From Lacinutrix sp. Hel_I_90 (GTDB taxonomy: Bacteria; Bacteroidota; Bacteroidia; Flavobacteriales; Flavobacteriaceae), in assembly GCF_000934685.1 (NCBI RefSeq), contig NZ_JYNQ01000001.1:868001-932000 (forward strand): a stretch of 64,000 bases of DNA, in the 5' to 3' direction. The notes below the pieces were generated by a model that saw nothing but the letters and a program-made list of their open reading frames with translations, made no database searches and had not been told where the DNA came from. Position numbers and translations under genes: made by a program. Shown in pieces: positions 15,979 through 25,487 of the stretch (positions are counted from its first letter, which is position 1; each line of letters begins with the position of its first letter).

Positions 15979-17802
15979 TTACGCCTCCTTATAAATAGCT
16001 GCAATTTCGGCACTATATTTTTCTCTTATGACTCTTCTTTTAAGTTTTAAGGTAGGTGTTAGTTCTGCCAAAGCACCATCTTCATGAATGGGTAGCCAAG
16101 GCGTGCCTATTAGTTTAAATTTCTTTATTTGTTCTATATGACCAAATTCTGGGTTATAGCTATCAATGACTTTCTGATATTTACGGATTACCTTTTTATT
16201 TAGTATCATTTCCTCCAAAGTGGTCCACGCCATTTTCTTATGGAGGCACCAACTTTTTAGCGCTGCTTCTGAAGGTAAAATTAAAGCGGAAACAAACTTT
16301 TGATTATCCCCTATAACCATCAACTGTTCAACCAAAAATTCTTCCTTAATACGGTTTTCAATGGGTGCGGGAGCGACGTACTTTCCGCCTGAGGTTTTCA
16401 ATAATTCTTTCTTCCTATCTGTAATCTTAAGAAACGCCCTGCCATCGGGTCCTTTAATTAGTTTTCCTATATCGCCTGTACGAAACCATTTTTTACCATC
16501 AATGATCTGGAATACCTCGTCGTTTTTATCTGGTTTTTTGTAATACCCGAGCATGACATTGGGGCCGTGAGCCAAAATTTCACCTTCATCTTCTTTATAC
16601 TCGCCAGATTCTGTATCAATAAATAAGGAAACACCTTCAATGGTATACCCAACGGTTCCCATCATGGTCCCATTTGGCTCCAAGCTGTTCCCTGTTAACG
16701 TCGGCGAGGTCTCCGTTAATCCGTAAGCTTCTCTAATAGGGATACCTGCCGCACAAAAAACACGTAATATCTTAACTGGACATGGAGCGGCACCAGTAAT
16801 AATTTGCCTTATATTACCGCCTAAAGCAGCCCGCCATTTGCTAAAAATTAATGTATCGGCCAGTTTCCACTTTAGCTTTTCAACAAAAGATAACTGCTGG
16901 TCTAGCTCGTAATCATCGGTTAAATCCAAAGCCCAAAAAAATAGTTTACGCTTAGTTCCTTCCAGAGCCAAACCTTTGTTGTAAATAGCTTCATAAATCT
17001 TTTCCAATAATCGCGGCACTGTAGTAAAAACCACTGGACGTACTGCCAACAAATCCCCATCGGGTCCACTAAGATTGTCTGTTCCACAGAAAAACACCGA
17101 AACACCCTTATAGCAATAACAAAAAGACACAGCGCGTTCATAAACGTGGCAAAGCGGAAGAAAACTTAGGACTTTCTCATTGGGTTTAGCTACTAATAAT
17201 GCCGCGGTTGCTTTAACAACATGCATAATATTAGCATGGCTTAACATAACGCCTTTGGGGTTCCCTGTTGTTCCTGAGGTATAGATAATAGTTACCAAAT
17301 CATCTCCTTTGATATTGGATTTTATCTGCTCTAAGCTTGAAATACCTTGAGGGTCAAAAATTGATTCCCAAAAAGGGTTGCCGCTTACCTCATCAAAGGT
17401 GTAAATGTGTTTTAATGTAGCGACTGCTTTTTGAGTTTCCGATAGTTTCGCATACAAATCCAGTCCGCCACAGAAGGCGGCTTTTACCTCAGCTTCATTT
17501 AAAATATATTCATATTCCGAGACACTAATTGTAGGATATAAAGGAATACTAATCATTCCGGCTAGTTGTATGGCATAGTCTATTACAATCCATTCTGGCC
17601 TATTTTTATAGGCTACAATGGCGACCTTATCGCCAGGCACAAGTCCTAGTTTCAATAATCCTGCTGCCGCTTTTTCGGCAGTGTCCATTAATTTTTGGGT
17701 ACTATAGGATTCCCATTGCCCTTTTGAATTTCTTCCACTAATGGAAGCTTCTAACGGATTATTTATTAACTGATGGTCTAGTAAATCGAAGAGTCTGGTC
17801 AT
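15979..17802 (-). CDS. Long-chain acyl-CoA synthetase (AMP-forming)
   Basis: Activates a carboxylic acid to its CoA ester with ATP through an acyl-adenylate. 607 residues, typical for the FadD15/FAA family. Motifs: the P-loop-like IIYTSGTTGNPKGVMLSH (about 171-188), REAYGLTETSPTL (adenine/acyl site), FRTGDIGKL (hinge and ribose-binding Asp), and KELLKTSGGKYVAP near the C-terminus with the catalytic-loop lysine. It is the last gene of the minus-strand fatty-acid-type operon, 82 bases after the MaoC gene, and would supply the CoA ester used by the upstream dehydrogenases and hydratase. Confidence 0.93.
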   Translation of the reverse strand: MTRLFDLLDHQLINNPLEASISGRNSKGQWESYSTQKLMDTAEKAAAGLLKLGLVPGDKVAIVAYKNRPEWIVIDYAIQLAGMISIPLYPTISVSEYEYILNEAEVKAAFCGGLDLYAKLSETQKAVATLKHIYTFDEVSGNPFWESIFDPQGISSLEQIKSNIKGDDLVTIIYTSGTTGNPKGVMLSHANIMHVVKATAALLVAKPNEKVLSFLPLCHVYERAVSFCYCYKGVSVFFCGTDNLSGPDGDLLAVRPVVFTTVPRLLEKIYEAIYNKGLALEGTKRKLFFWALDLTDDYELDQQLSFVEKLKWKLADTLIFSKWRAALGGNIRQIITGAAPCPVKILRVFCAAGIPIREAYGLTETSPTLTGNSLEPNGTMMGTVGYTIEGVSLFIDTESGEYKEDEGEILAHGPNVMLGYYKKPDKNDEVFQIIDGKKWFRTGDIGKLIKGPDGRAFLKITDRKKELLKTSGGKYVAPAPIENRIKEEFLVEQLMVIGDNQKFVSALILPSEAALKSWCLHKKMAWTTLEEMILNKKVIRKYQKVIDSYNPEFGHIEQIKKFKLIGTPWLPIHEDGALAELTPTLKLKRRVIREKYSAEIAAIYKEA

Positions 17803-17884
17803 TGGTTTGGTTTATTTTGACAACCCTGAATATACAAAATAAAGGGTTCTAATTAATAAGGGGATTAAAACATTAGAATAAAGG

Positions 17885-18349
17885 TCATTCAAACATAAGA
17901 TTAATAAATTCTGCTACACAAGCTGGTTTATCAGCACCTTCAATTTCCACTGAACAGTGACAGGTGACTTTAACACCGTTTTCAGCATAGGTCTCAATAG
18001 CAGTCACTTTCCCGTTCAGTCGCAACTTACTATCCACCAAGACGGCATTTGGAAAACGAACATTATTCAAGCCATAATTCACCCCCATTTTTACCGATTT
18101 AACTTCCAGAAGGTCTCCCAACATTTTGGACAATAGGGATACAGACATAAAGCCATGTGCCACTGGCTTTTTAAATGGAGACTGTTGCCTTGCCTTTTCC
18201 ACATCTACATGTATCCATTGAAAATCCAATGTCGCTTTGGCGAAATCATTTATCATTTCCTGGGTTATGGTAACCCATGCTCCAGGTGGAAGTGCTTTCC
18301 CTTCGCAGGTACTAAATTCCTTTAAGTCGTTAAAAACCAGTTTATTCAT
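17885..18349 (-). CDS. MaoC-like (R)-specific enoyl-CoA hydratase
   Basis: A single hot-dog-fold protein of 154 residues. The hydratase-2 motif is present: DFQWIHVDVEKA with the catalytic Asp/His pair, followed by SPFKKPVAHGFMSVSLLSKML, the conserved GH.. helix. It hydrates a trans-2-enoyl-CoA to the 3-hydroxy form. It lies 12 bases after an FabG-like reductase gene in the same operon, a natural next step. Related MaoC proteins are also described as nodulation-type dehydratases; substrate length is not determinable. Confidence 0.88.
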   Translation of the reverse strand: MNKLVFNDLKEFSTCEGKALPPGAWVTITQEMINDFAKATLDFQWIHVDVEKARQQSPFKKPVAHGFMSVSLLSKMLGDLLEVKSVKMGVNYGLNNVRFPNAVLVDSKLRLNGKVTAIETYAENGVKVTCHCSVEIEGADKPACVAEFINLMFE

Positions 18350-18361
18350 TTTCTCTAGTGT

Positions 18362-19099
18362 TTATCGTGAAGTTCCGCCATCAATAGTTAAACAAATTCC
18401 TGAGACAAAACGCGCCTCGTCAGAGGCTAGATATAAATAACCATAGGCGATATCTATGGGTTGTGCAGCCGTTTTTAAAGGGATACTGGCCTTAATGGCC
18501 TCTAACTGTACTTCTGGAATATTGTCAACCATATCGGTCATCGTAAAGCCAGGTGCTATAGCATTGGCAGTTATCCCGTATTTACCAAGTTCCATGGTCC
18601 ACGTTTTGGACATGGCAATCACACCTGCTTTGGTTGCTGCATAATTGGTTTGACCAAAATTACCTCGTAGACCCACATTGGAAGCCGCACTCACAATTCT
18701 TCCATAATTTTTAGACTTCATGTAAGGCGCTACCGCTTGTGTACAAATAAATACCCCTTTCAGGTTTACCGCAATAACGGCATCAAATTCATCCTCACTC
18801 ATCTTTTCTAAGGTACGGTCCCGTGTGATCCCAGCATTATTAATTAGGATATCAATTTTCCCGTATTTAGAATTCACCTGTTCAAAAAGTTTTTCAACAG
18901 CCGATTTGTCGGTTACTGAAACCTTATGAAATTCTGCGGTTCCACCAGATTCACTTATACCATCGACTACTTCTTGACCTTGTGGAAGAAGATCCATGAT
19001 AATAACGGTAGCGCCTTCTTTAGCGAAGAGTTCGGAAATAGCCTTTCCAATGCCCCGAGAACCTCCGGTAACGATTGCTATTTTATCTTTTAATCTCAT
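18362..19099 (-). CDS. SDR oxidoreductase, FabG-like 3-oxoacyl reductase
   Basis: Short-chain dehydrogenase of 245 residues. TGGSRGIGKA (11-20) is the cofactor glycine motif, NNAG follows the fourth strand, and the catalytic Tyr/Lys lies in NYAATKAG after an essential Ser in SAASN. The C-terminus SGICLTIDGGTSR is typical of FabG. In this operon it probably interconverts 3-hydroxyacyl-CoA and 3-oxoacyl-CoA, paired with the MaoC hydratase 12 bases downstream. Exact chain length and direction are not known. Confidence 0.9.
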   Translation of the reverse strand: MRLKDKIAIVTGGSRGIGKAISELFAKEGATVIIMDLLPQGQEVVDGISESGGTAEFHKVSVTDKSAVEKLFEQVNSKYGKIDILINNAGITRDRTLEKMSEDEFDAVIAVNLKGVFICTQAVAPYMKSKNYGRIVSAASNVGLRGNFGQTNYAATKAGVIAMSKTWTMELGKYGITANAIAPGFTMTDMVDNIPEVQLEAIKASIPLKTAAQPIDIAYGYLYLASDEARFVSGICLTIDGGTSR

Positions 19100-19130
19100 A
19101 TCTTTTGTTTTTAGTGTTATTGCTTGTTAT

Positions 19131-20108
19131 TTATGAAATCTGAACAACCATTTTTCCTTTTACCTTTCTATGCATCATTTCGTCTAAAGCTACTTCAGTA
19201 GCTTCTAAGGACACTATTTTATGAATGTGTGGTTTTAGCTTTCCTTCTGCATGCCATTGCATTAAAGTCATGGTATTGGCCATATTATCTTTAGGATATT
19301 TCATTGCGAAACCACCCCAGAAAACACCAACTATCGAAGCGCCTTTCAGTAAAGGAAGGTTTAACGGAATCTTAGGAATCGTACCTGCTGCAAAGCCTAC
19401 CACTAAAAAGCGACCGTTCCATGCGATACCTCTTAGTGCCTGCTCAGAAAAATCGCTCCCAACAGGATCATAAACGACATCTACACCTTTACCTTCTGTT
19501 AGCGTTTTTAAAGTGGCTTTCAAATCTTGTTTGGTATAGTTGATTAGTTCATCTGCACCATACGCCTTACAGAGGTCTAGCTTTTCTTGAGTAGACGCCG
19601 CCGCAATAACCTTCGCTCCCATTAATTTGCCCAATTCAACAGCGGCCAAACCAACCCCTCCTGAGGCTCCTAAAACTAAAAGCGTTTCCCCTTTCATTAG
19701 CTTTGCCCTATCTTTTAATGCGTGATAAGAAGTCCCGTAAGCCATCATAAAAGAGGCGGCTACTGGATACTCCATTTGAGGGGGTTTAGGAAAGCAAGCG
19801 TTTCCTGGTACAATAACTTCTTCAGCTAAGCCACCATGTGCTACAAAACCAAAAACGGCATCGCCAACCTTTAAATGGGTCACACCATCGCCCACTTCCT
19901 TTACGACACCTGCTATATCGCTTCCTGGAGTAAATGGTAACTCTGGTTTAAATTGATACAAGCCTTGAATGATTAGTGTATCCGGAAAATTTAATCCACA
20001 GACTTTTACCTGTACCAAAACTTCCTTTGGACCAGCATGCAAGGACGCTATTTCCTCTAACTTCAAATTGGACGGTGGACCGTAAGTATTACATCGTATT
20101 GCTCTCAT
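19131..20108 (-). CDS. Zinc-free NADPH:quinone oxidoreductase-type MDR protein
   Basis: Medium-chain dehydrogenase/reductase of 325 residues. The N-terminal GroES-like part (VKVCGLNFPDTLIIQGLYQF) lacks the zinc-site cysteines, and the Rossmann motif is LGASGGVGLAAVELGKLMGA. This group reduces quinones or enals/enoyl thioesters with NADPH (QOR and crotonyl-CoA reductase-like). Its place in the operon, 31 bases before the FabG-like gene, suggests reduction of an enoyl-CoA or reactive enal. Confidence 0.9.
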   Translation of the reverse strand: MRAIRCNTYGPPSNLKLEEIASLHAGPKEVLVQVKVCGLNFPDTLIIQGLYQFKPELPFTPGSDIAGVVKEVGDGVTHLKVGDAVFGFVAHGGLAEEVIVPGNACFPKPPQMEYPVAASFMMAYGTSYHALKDRAKLMKGETLLVLGASGGVGLAAVELGKLMGAKVIAAASTQEKLDLCKAYGADELINYTKQDLKATLKTLTEGKGVDVVYDPVGSDFSEQALRGIAWNGRFLVVGFAAGTIPKIPLNLPLLKGASIVGVFWGGFAMKYPKDNMANTMTLMQWHAEGKLKPHIHKIVSLEATEVALDEMMHRKVKGKMVVQIS

Positions 20109-20162
20109 TTTCTATATTTTGCACTGTTGTTTTTGAAATAATCTTCACGCTTTAACAAGACA

Positions 20163-21167
20163 TTAATCTTCTATAACTTTCAATACCAATTTACCCAGTT
20201 TATCACCAGAAAACAATCGGTTATAAGTCTCTGGGAAGTTCTCAATGCCCTCATAAACATCCTCACGCGTTTTCAGCTTGCCTTCAGCCATCCATTTGCC
20301 CATTTGCTGACCCGCTTCTCCATAGCGTTCAGCCCAATCAAATACAACCATTCCCTGCATGGTTGCTCTATTCACCAATAAAGAAAGATAGTTGGCTGGC
20401 CCTCTCATATTTTCCTTGTTATTGTACTGAGAAATCGCCCCGCAAATAACAACTCTTGCGTGCATTCGTAATCTTCCTAAAGCGGCATCCAAAATCTCGC
20501 CTCCAACATTATCAAAATAAACATCCAATCCTTTAGGGCATTCTTGTTTCAATCGCTCCTTTACCTTTTCGTTTTTATAATCTATGCACGCATCAAAGCC
20601 TAAATCTTCGACTACATATTTACATTTATCTTTACCACCTGCGATACCAATTACTTTACATCCTTTTATCTTAGCTATTTGTCCAACAATACTGCCTACA
20701 GCACCAGCTGCTCCAGAAACCACAACAACATCTCCTTCCTTAATTTTTCCTACTTCCAAAATTCCGAAATAAGCGGTCATTCCGGGCATCCCCAAGGTGC
20801 CAATATAAGTGGGAAGTGGCGCTAACTTTGGGTCTACTTTATAATAGCCTTTTCCATCTGTCGCCACATATTGTTGAACCCCGCCATGACCTGAAACGAA
20901 ATCGCCATCCTTGAATGTTGGATTATTTTTTGATTTTATAACCTCGCCAACTGAACCTGCGCGCATGACTGCCCCGATTTCTACTGGTGCTATATATGAT
21001 TTCCCCTCATTCATCCAACCACGCATAGCGGGGTCAAGAGAGATATAATGATTCTTTATTAAAACTTGCCCTTCCTCTAGTTCTGGAATAGGATTTTTTT
21101 CTAAGGACCATGTAGACGCATCTGCGGCTCCTACTGGTCTTTTTTTAAATATCTGTTGTTTATTCAT
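20163..21167 (-). CDS. NADP-dependent oxidoreductase, prostaglandin/leukotriene reductase-like (CurA type)
   Basis: MDR-family reductase of 334 residues close to bacterial CurA/YncB and animal PTGR1, which reduce the double bond of alpha,beta-unsaturated ketones and aldehydes with NADPH. Marks: YISLDPAMRGWMNEGKSYIAPV near the N-terminus, the Rossmann GAAGAVGSIVGQIAKIKG, and DVYFDNVGGEILDA. Together with the QOR-like gene it gives the operon two double-bond reductases, useful for catabolising unsaturated or branched acids, or for clearing enals from lipid peroxidation. Confidence 0.9.
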   Translation of the reverse strand: MNKQQIFKKRPVGAADASTWSLEKNPIPELEEGQVLIKNHYISLDPAMRGWMNEGKSYIAPVEIGAVMRAGSVGEVIKSKNNPTFKDGDFVSGHGGVQQYVATDGKGYYKVDPKLAPLPTYIGTLGMPGMTAYFGILEVGKIKEGDVVVVSGAAGAVGSIVGQIAKIKGCKVIGIAGGKDKCKYVVEDLGFDACIDYKNEKVKERLKQECPKGLDVYFDNVGGEILDAALGRLRMHARVVICGAISQYNNKENMRGPANYLSLLVNRATMQGMVVFDWAERYGEAGQQMGKWMAEGKLKTREDVYEGIENFPETYNRLFSGDKLGKLVLKVIED

Positions 21168-21191
21168 CTTGTTTTATTTTTCTATTTATTA

Positions 21192-21947
21192 TTATAAAGA
21201 AGTTCCGCCGTCTAAGGTGATGGTCTGTCCCGTGATAAATTTTGAATTTTCAGAGGCCAGCCAGCAAATAGCTTCAGCAATTTCGTCCGCCTCCCCGAAC
21301 CTGCCCATAGGTATAAAGCGTTTTAACTTATCATCCATATCGGGACTCACGGAAAGCAATTGTTCCAACAAAGCCGAATGGGTAAACCCGGGACACACCG
21401 CATTGATTCGAATGTTTTTTCTGCCATACTCCAAAGCGGCTGATTTTGTCATTCCCACCACTGCAAATTTACTAGCGGAATAAGACAAATTATTTCCTGA
21501 AGCCTTTAAGCCCGCTAAAGAAGCAACATTCACAATGTTACCATAGCCCTGTTTCTGCATCTGTTCTAGCGCCAATTTCATGCAATAAAATACGCCTGTT
21601 TGATTAACCGCAATTACATTATGCCAATCGTCAAGGGAATGATCTGCTGTCTTTGCTTGGTGCTTACCTCCTATTCCTGCATTGTTCACCATGACGTCCA
21701 GGCGACCCTGTTTTTTAATTACAGTTTGTAGTAATTCCTCCACCTGCTCGAACTGGGTTACATCTGTTGCTAATGCCGAGGCCTTACCACCAGCGTCTCG
21801 GATTTCACTTGCTACTTTTTCTGCATTTTCCAAATTGATATCAGAGACCACTACATTGGCCTCATGCGTTCCAAAAAGCTTTGCCGTGGCTGCCCCGATA
21901 CCACTACCAGCACCTGTAATTACTACTACTTTATCTTTAAAGTTCAT
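21192..21947 (-). CDS. SDR oxidoreductase
   Basis: Short-chain dehydrogenase of 251 residues from the ATG at 21947; the longer frame starting at 21989 would overlap the preceding gene and adds an unlike N-terminus. TGAGSGIGAA is the cofactor motif, NNAGIGG follows, and the active-site YSASK is preceded by NVASLAG. The C-terminal GQTITLDGGTSL is FabG-like. It lies 19 bases after the DUF1330 gene. Likely acts on a hydroxyacyl-CoA in the same pathway; the particular substrate is unknown. Confidence 0.9.
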   Translation of the reverse strand: MNFKDKVVVITGAGSGIGAATAKLFGTHEANVVVSDINLENAEKVASEIRDAGGKASALATDVTQFEQVEELLQTVIKKQGRLDVMVNNAGIGGKHQAKTADHSLDDWHNVIAVNQTGVFYCMKLALEQMQKQGYGNIVNVASLAGLKASGNNLSYSASKFAVVGMTKSAALEYGRKNIRINAVCPGFTHSALLEQLLSVSPDMDDKLKRFIPMGRFGEADEIAEAICWLASENSKFITGQTITLDGGTSL

Positions 21948-21966
21948 TTTTTCGTTTTTGGTTGAT

Positions 21967-22365
21967 TTATTTCTTTTTATTAGGTGCACAATGAATTAAT
22001 CGTGAATCGGTTAACGCTTGCGTCCTCAATTCTGAAGGATATCCTTCGGCCTTTATCATGGCCATAAAATCAGAAACAGAATGGTACTTTACGATGAGTA
22101 CATCATCCCATAGGGGATCTGCTTCCGGACCTATTAACATGTGTTTGGGTGAACCGTAGAACACTATTTCCGCATTCGCCTTAAGAAAAAAAGGCGTTGC
22201 TTGACGCATATATTCGGTGTAAGACTCCTTTCCTGTCATTCCCGTTTCAGGCACAAAAGCTTTATATTTTACCATATTTAGCATGACAACAAGGGTTTCA
22301 GGAGTGTTCTTTACAAAGTCTGATACGTGCCCTGGGTTCATATTCAAAAAGTATTGCTCGTCCAT
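21967..22365 (-). CDS. DUF1330-like small protein
   Basis: A 132-residue protein with a ferredoxin-like dimeric alpha/beta-barrel look: VVMLNMVKYKAF, then a Tyr-Thr-Glu-Tyr segment, then AEIVFYGSPKHMLIG and DVLIVKYHSVSDFMAMI, the usual DUF1330 order. Function of the family is unknown. It starts 2 bases after the stop of the APH-type kinase gene, so the two are probably translated together. A small protein beside kinase and dehydrogenase is also a feature of the lva operon (LvaB), but I cannot claim homology. Confidence 0.72.
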   Translation of the reverse strand: MDEQYFLNMNPGHVSDFVKNTPETLVVMLNMVKYKAFVPETGMTGKESYTEYMRQATPFFLKANAEIVFYGSPKHMLIGPEADPLWDDVLIVKYHSVSDFMAMIKAEGYPSELRTQALTDSRLIHCAPNKKK

Positions 22366-22367
22366 AG

Positions 22368-23447
22368 TTAGTACAAATTATCTATTTGATTTTTTTGGAT
22401 GGCCTGCCAAGCGGTATTACAACATAATGCAGAAGCCTTATTCAAATTCGCAAACTTGGGATCACTGGTATGGCCATTTTTATAGCGGTAATAAATCTGC
22501 TGAGCAATTACCGCAATCTTAAAAAGTCCGTAAACATAATAAAAGGTGAGATTGTCAATATTTCTAGCACTTTTAAGAGCATACTGCTGAACAATTTCAG
22601 TACGTGAAGGATTGCCTTTCATAATCGTTGAAGACGGCAGCCCCTGTTTCATAAACTCGGGATCACCTGCCGTTGTCCAATACCCCAATGAAGTTCCCAA
22701 ATCCATCATAGGATCTCCAAGCGTACACATTTCCCAGTCTAAAATAGCTGAAATGGTCTTCCAGCGCTCATCTTTAAAAACCACATTGTCATATTTAAAA
22801 TCGTTATGAATTAGGGTGTGATCATATTTTCTAGGTTGATTTTCACTCATCCATGTCATTACCTTTTGTGCTGCTGGTACCTCATCGGTTGCTGCGGCCA
22901 GATATTGCTTGCCCCAATTATGCACCTGGCGTTCCACATACCCTTCTGGTCTGCCCAGTTCAGAAAGTCCCGCAGCCTTATAGTCGATATTGTGAAATTC
23001 TACAAAAGCAGCAACCCAAGTATCAGAGATCGTTTTAAATTCTTCGGGAGAAACCTGCTTGTCAAGCGCAGATTTAGCGGTTAAAATCTCTCCGTCAACC
23101 TTCTCCATAATATAAAATGGAGCACCTATAATTTTGGGATCTTCATTAAAGACAAATACTTTAGGACTCTTATCATATACAGGATTTAAATGCTGTAACA
23201 CCTTAAATTCGCGTCCCATATCATGCCCGCGTTTTGGCGCTGAAAAAGGAGGCCGCCTCAAGACATATTCTTTGCTTTCAATTTGAAGTAGATAGGTTAG
23301 GTTGGAATAGCCATTGGTGAATTGTTTCACGGTCATTTCTGAATTCTCCTGTGTGATTAGGGAATGTTGTAGCATAAAAGTCTTAAGCTTACCCTGATTA
23401 AGCTCCTCTCCTTCCCGTACCTCTTTTAAGTTTTTTTCGCTAGACAT
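22368..23447 (-). CDS. APH-fold acyl-CoA kinase-like protein (ACAD10/11 N-domain, LvaA-like)
   Basis: A 359-residue aminoglycoside-phosphotransferase-fold kinase. Kinase motifs: [13 protein letters not shown] (catalytic HxDxxxxN) and [18 protein letters not shown] (metal-binding Asp). [12 protein letters not shown] near residue 45 and YVLRRPP fit the ACAD10/11 N-terminal domain rather than antibiotic kinases. Known relatives phosphorylate 4-hydroxyacyl-CoA (ACAD10/11, LvaA) so that a dehydrogenase partner can remove the group. Its ATG lies inside the end of the preceding dehydrogenase gene (8-base overlap), which supports such a partnership. Confidence 0.85.
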   Translation of the reverse strand: MSSEKNLKEVREGEELNQGKLKTFMLQHSLITQENSEMTVKQFTNGYSNLTYLLQIESKEYVLRRPPFSAPKRGHDMGREFKVLQHLNPVYDKSPKVFVFNEDPKIIGAPFYIMEKVDGEILTAKSALDKQVSPEEFKTISDTWVAAFVEFHNIDYKAAGLSELGRPEGYVERQVHNWGKQYLAAATDEVPAAQKVMTWMSENQPRKYDHTLIHNDFKYDNVVFKDERWKTISAILDWEMCTLGDPMMDLGTSLGYWTTAGDPEFMKQGLPSSTIMKGNPSRTEIVQQYALKSARNIDNLTFYYVYGLFKIAVIAQQIYYRYKNGHTSDPKFANLNKASALCCNTAWQAIQKNQIDNLY

Positions 23448-24666
23448 TAGACGCTTGTATATACTTGTTTATCGTGCTTTTTCCCAGTTGACTCATATGA
23501 ACTTCATCAGGTCCATCAGCCAAACGTAGCACCCTTGCAGCGGCAAAGAAATGCGCCAAAGGGGTATCGCTTCCAACGCCCTTTCCGCCTAAAATTTGAA
23601 TGGCTCTATCAATAACTTTTAAAGCCATTTGTGGGGTCACTATTTTTATCATGGCAATTAAATCTTTTGCCTCTTTATTCCCCACTTTATCCATTTTATC
23701 AGCGGCAGATAACACTAACAAACGTGCCTGCTGTATCTCACAAGCAGAACGGGCGATATCCTGTCGCACACTACTATAAGTATCCAAAGTTCTACCAAAG
23801 GGTTTTCTTTGTACTGAGCGTTCCGACATAATTTCTAAAGCACGTTGCGCCATACCAATCAACCGCATACAATGATGAATACGCCCAGGGCCTAAACGAC
23901 CTTGTGCAATTTCAAAACCGCTACCCTCACCTAAGAGTAAATTCGTTTTAGGGACGCGAACATTATTTAAAATGATTTCAGCGTGACCTTCCGGCGAATC
24001 TGTATATCCAAAAACACTTAACCCTCTTTCAATCTTGAGGCCAGGGGTATCCATGGGCACCAAAATCATACTCTGTTGTACATGTCGTGGTGCATCAAAA
24101 TCAGTCTTACCCATTACGATGGCAATTTTACAATTGGGATCCATAGCACCAGAAGCCCACCATTTTCGACCGTTGATGATGTAATCATTTCCGTCGGAAA
24201 CAATAGCGGTTTCAATGTTAGTGGCATCAGAAGAAGCAACTTCAGGCTCCGTCATTAAAAAAGCCGAACGTATGTCTCCGTTCATTAAAGGCTTCAACCA
24301 TTTTTCTTGTTGTTCTGGAGTTCCATATTTGGCAAGCACCTCCATATTTCCAGTGTCGGGAGCGTTACAGTTAAATATTTCGGACGACCATAAAACACGC
24401 CCCATGATTTCTGCCAAAGGGGCATATTCTAAATTCGAAAGCCCAGCACTAAGTGCGCCATAAGAACTGGGTAAAAACACATTCCAGAGTCCAGCATCTT
24501 TAGCCTTTTGTTTTAAGCTTTCCAAACCAGGCCAACGTTTCCAAGTATTTTTAGGATTTTTATGAAATAGCTCCACCTCCTTTTCAATAGGGAGAACATG
24601 AGTTGCCATAAAATCCTTCAATTTTTCTTGTAGTGCTATCGATTTATCGCTGTAGTCAAAATTCAT
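23440..24666 (-). CDS. Acyl-CoA dehydrogenase, ACAD11-like
   Basis: FAD-dependent acyl-CoA dehydrogenase of 408 residues. The flavin and substrate motifs [18 protein letters not shown] and [20 protein letters not shown], then [18 protein letters not shown], and a C-terminal [27 protein letters not shown] closely resemble the dehydrogenase half of animal ACAD11. Bacteria often encode the two ACAD11 halves as neighbouring genes, as here with the overlapping APH-type kinase. In the ACAD10/11 and Lva systems the dehydrogenase turns a 4-phosphoacyl-CoA into an enoyl-CoA. Confidence 0.9.
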   Translation of the reverse strand: MNFDYSDKSIALQEKLKDFMATHVLPIEKEVELFHKNPKNTWKRWPGLESLKQKAKDAGLWNVFLPSSYGALSAGLSNLEYAPLAEIMGRVLWSSEIFNCNAPDTGNMEVLAKYGTPEQQEKWLKPLMNGDIRSAFLMTEPEVASSDATNIETAIVSDGNDYIINGRKWWASGAMDPNCKIAIVMGKTDFDAPRHVQQSMILVPMDTPGLKIERGLSVFGYTDSPEGHAEIILNNVRVPKTNLLLGEGSGFEIAQGRLGPGRIHHCMRLIGMAQRALEIMSERSVQRKPFGRTLDTYSSVRQDIARSACEIQQARLLVLSAADKMDKVGNKEAKDLIAMIKIVTPQMALKVIDRAIQILGGKGVGSDTPLAHFFAAARVLRLADGPDEVHMSQLGKSTINKYIQASNV

Positions 24667-24678
24667 AATTCTTTTTTA

Positions 24679-25452
24679 TTAACCTGAAATTAAATAACCG
24701 CCATCGGCAGTATACACGCCGCCTGTCATATAAGACCCCGCATCGGACGCCAGTAACATAACGATTCCAGCCATTTCATCGGGTTCGGCCACTCTCTTTA
24801 AAGGTACTATACTGGTATATTGCGTCACCAATTTATCATCTGACCACAAACTTTCGCTGAATTTTGTTTTAATCAATCCGGGACAGACCACATTAGAACG
24901 TATACCATAGCGGCCCCACTCTTTTGCCTGGTTCTTTGAAAGCATGATCACAGCAGATTTCGTCATACTATAAAGTCCTAATCGAAATCCAGGATGAATA
25001 CCTTCTACCGATGCAATATTGATAATACTCCCACCACCATTAGCTTTCATATGTGGTTGTGCTAAATTGGAAAGTATCCAAGGCGCCTTAACGTTAACGT
25101 TCATGATTTTATCGAACACGGCTTCCTCTGCAGCTTCCAATGGTCCGTAAAACGGATTTATAGCAGCGTTGTTAACTAAGATGTCTATTCGCCCATAGGC
25201 TTCCATCGTTTTGGCTATGAGTTGTTGCCTTTGGGCAGCGTCTCCAATATGACATTCAATGCCTATGGCTTCCAAACCAGCGTCTTTAAATTCTTTCGCT
25301 ACCGCATCAACAGCGTCTTGCTTTCTACTACTAATAACTACTTTGGCCCCGTTTTCGGCAAGCCCTCTGGCTATAGAAAGCCCGATACCCTTGCTCGATC
25401 CCGTGACGATAGCTACTTTTCCCGTAAGGTCAAATTTTGATTTTATACTCAT
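24679..25452 (-). CDS. SDR oxidoreductase
   Basis: Short-chain dehydrogenase of 257 residues: TGSSKGIGLSIA cofactor motif, NNAAINPFYGP after strand four, catalytic YSMTKSAV preceded by NIASVEG. The N-terminus (MSIKSKFDLTGKVAIVTG) and ending (MTGGVYTADGGYLISG) fit SDRs annotated as glucose 1-dehydrogenase-like, a name that says little about substrate. It lies 12 bases upstream of the ACAD11-like gene and probably handles a hydroxy-acid intermediate. Confidence 0.9.
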   Translation of the reverse strand: MSIKSKFDLTGKVAIVTGSSKGIGLSIARGLAENGAKVVISSRKQDAVDAVAKEFKDAGLEAIGIECHIGDAAQRQQLIAKTMEAYGRIDILVNNAAINPFYGPLEAAEEAVFDKIMNVNVKAPWILSNLAQPHMKANGGGSIINIASVEGIHPGFRLGLYSMTKSAVIMLSKNQAKEWGRYGIRSNVVCPGLIKTKFSESLWSDDKLVTQYTSIVPLKRVAEPDEMAGIVMLLASDAGSYMTGGVYTADGGYLISG

Positions 25453-25487
25453 GTTGGTTCTTGGTTGTTAAATAAATTTCTTTTAAA

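Noticed and set aside
22368-23447. Aminoglycoside-resistance kinase
   Set aside because: The APH fold is shared, but the operon context, overlap with an acyl-CoA dehydrogenase gene and motif details favour the ACAD10/11-type kinase.
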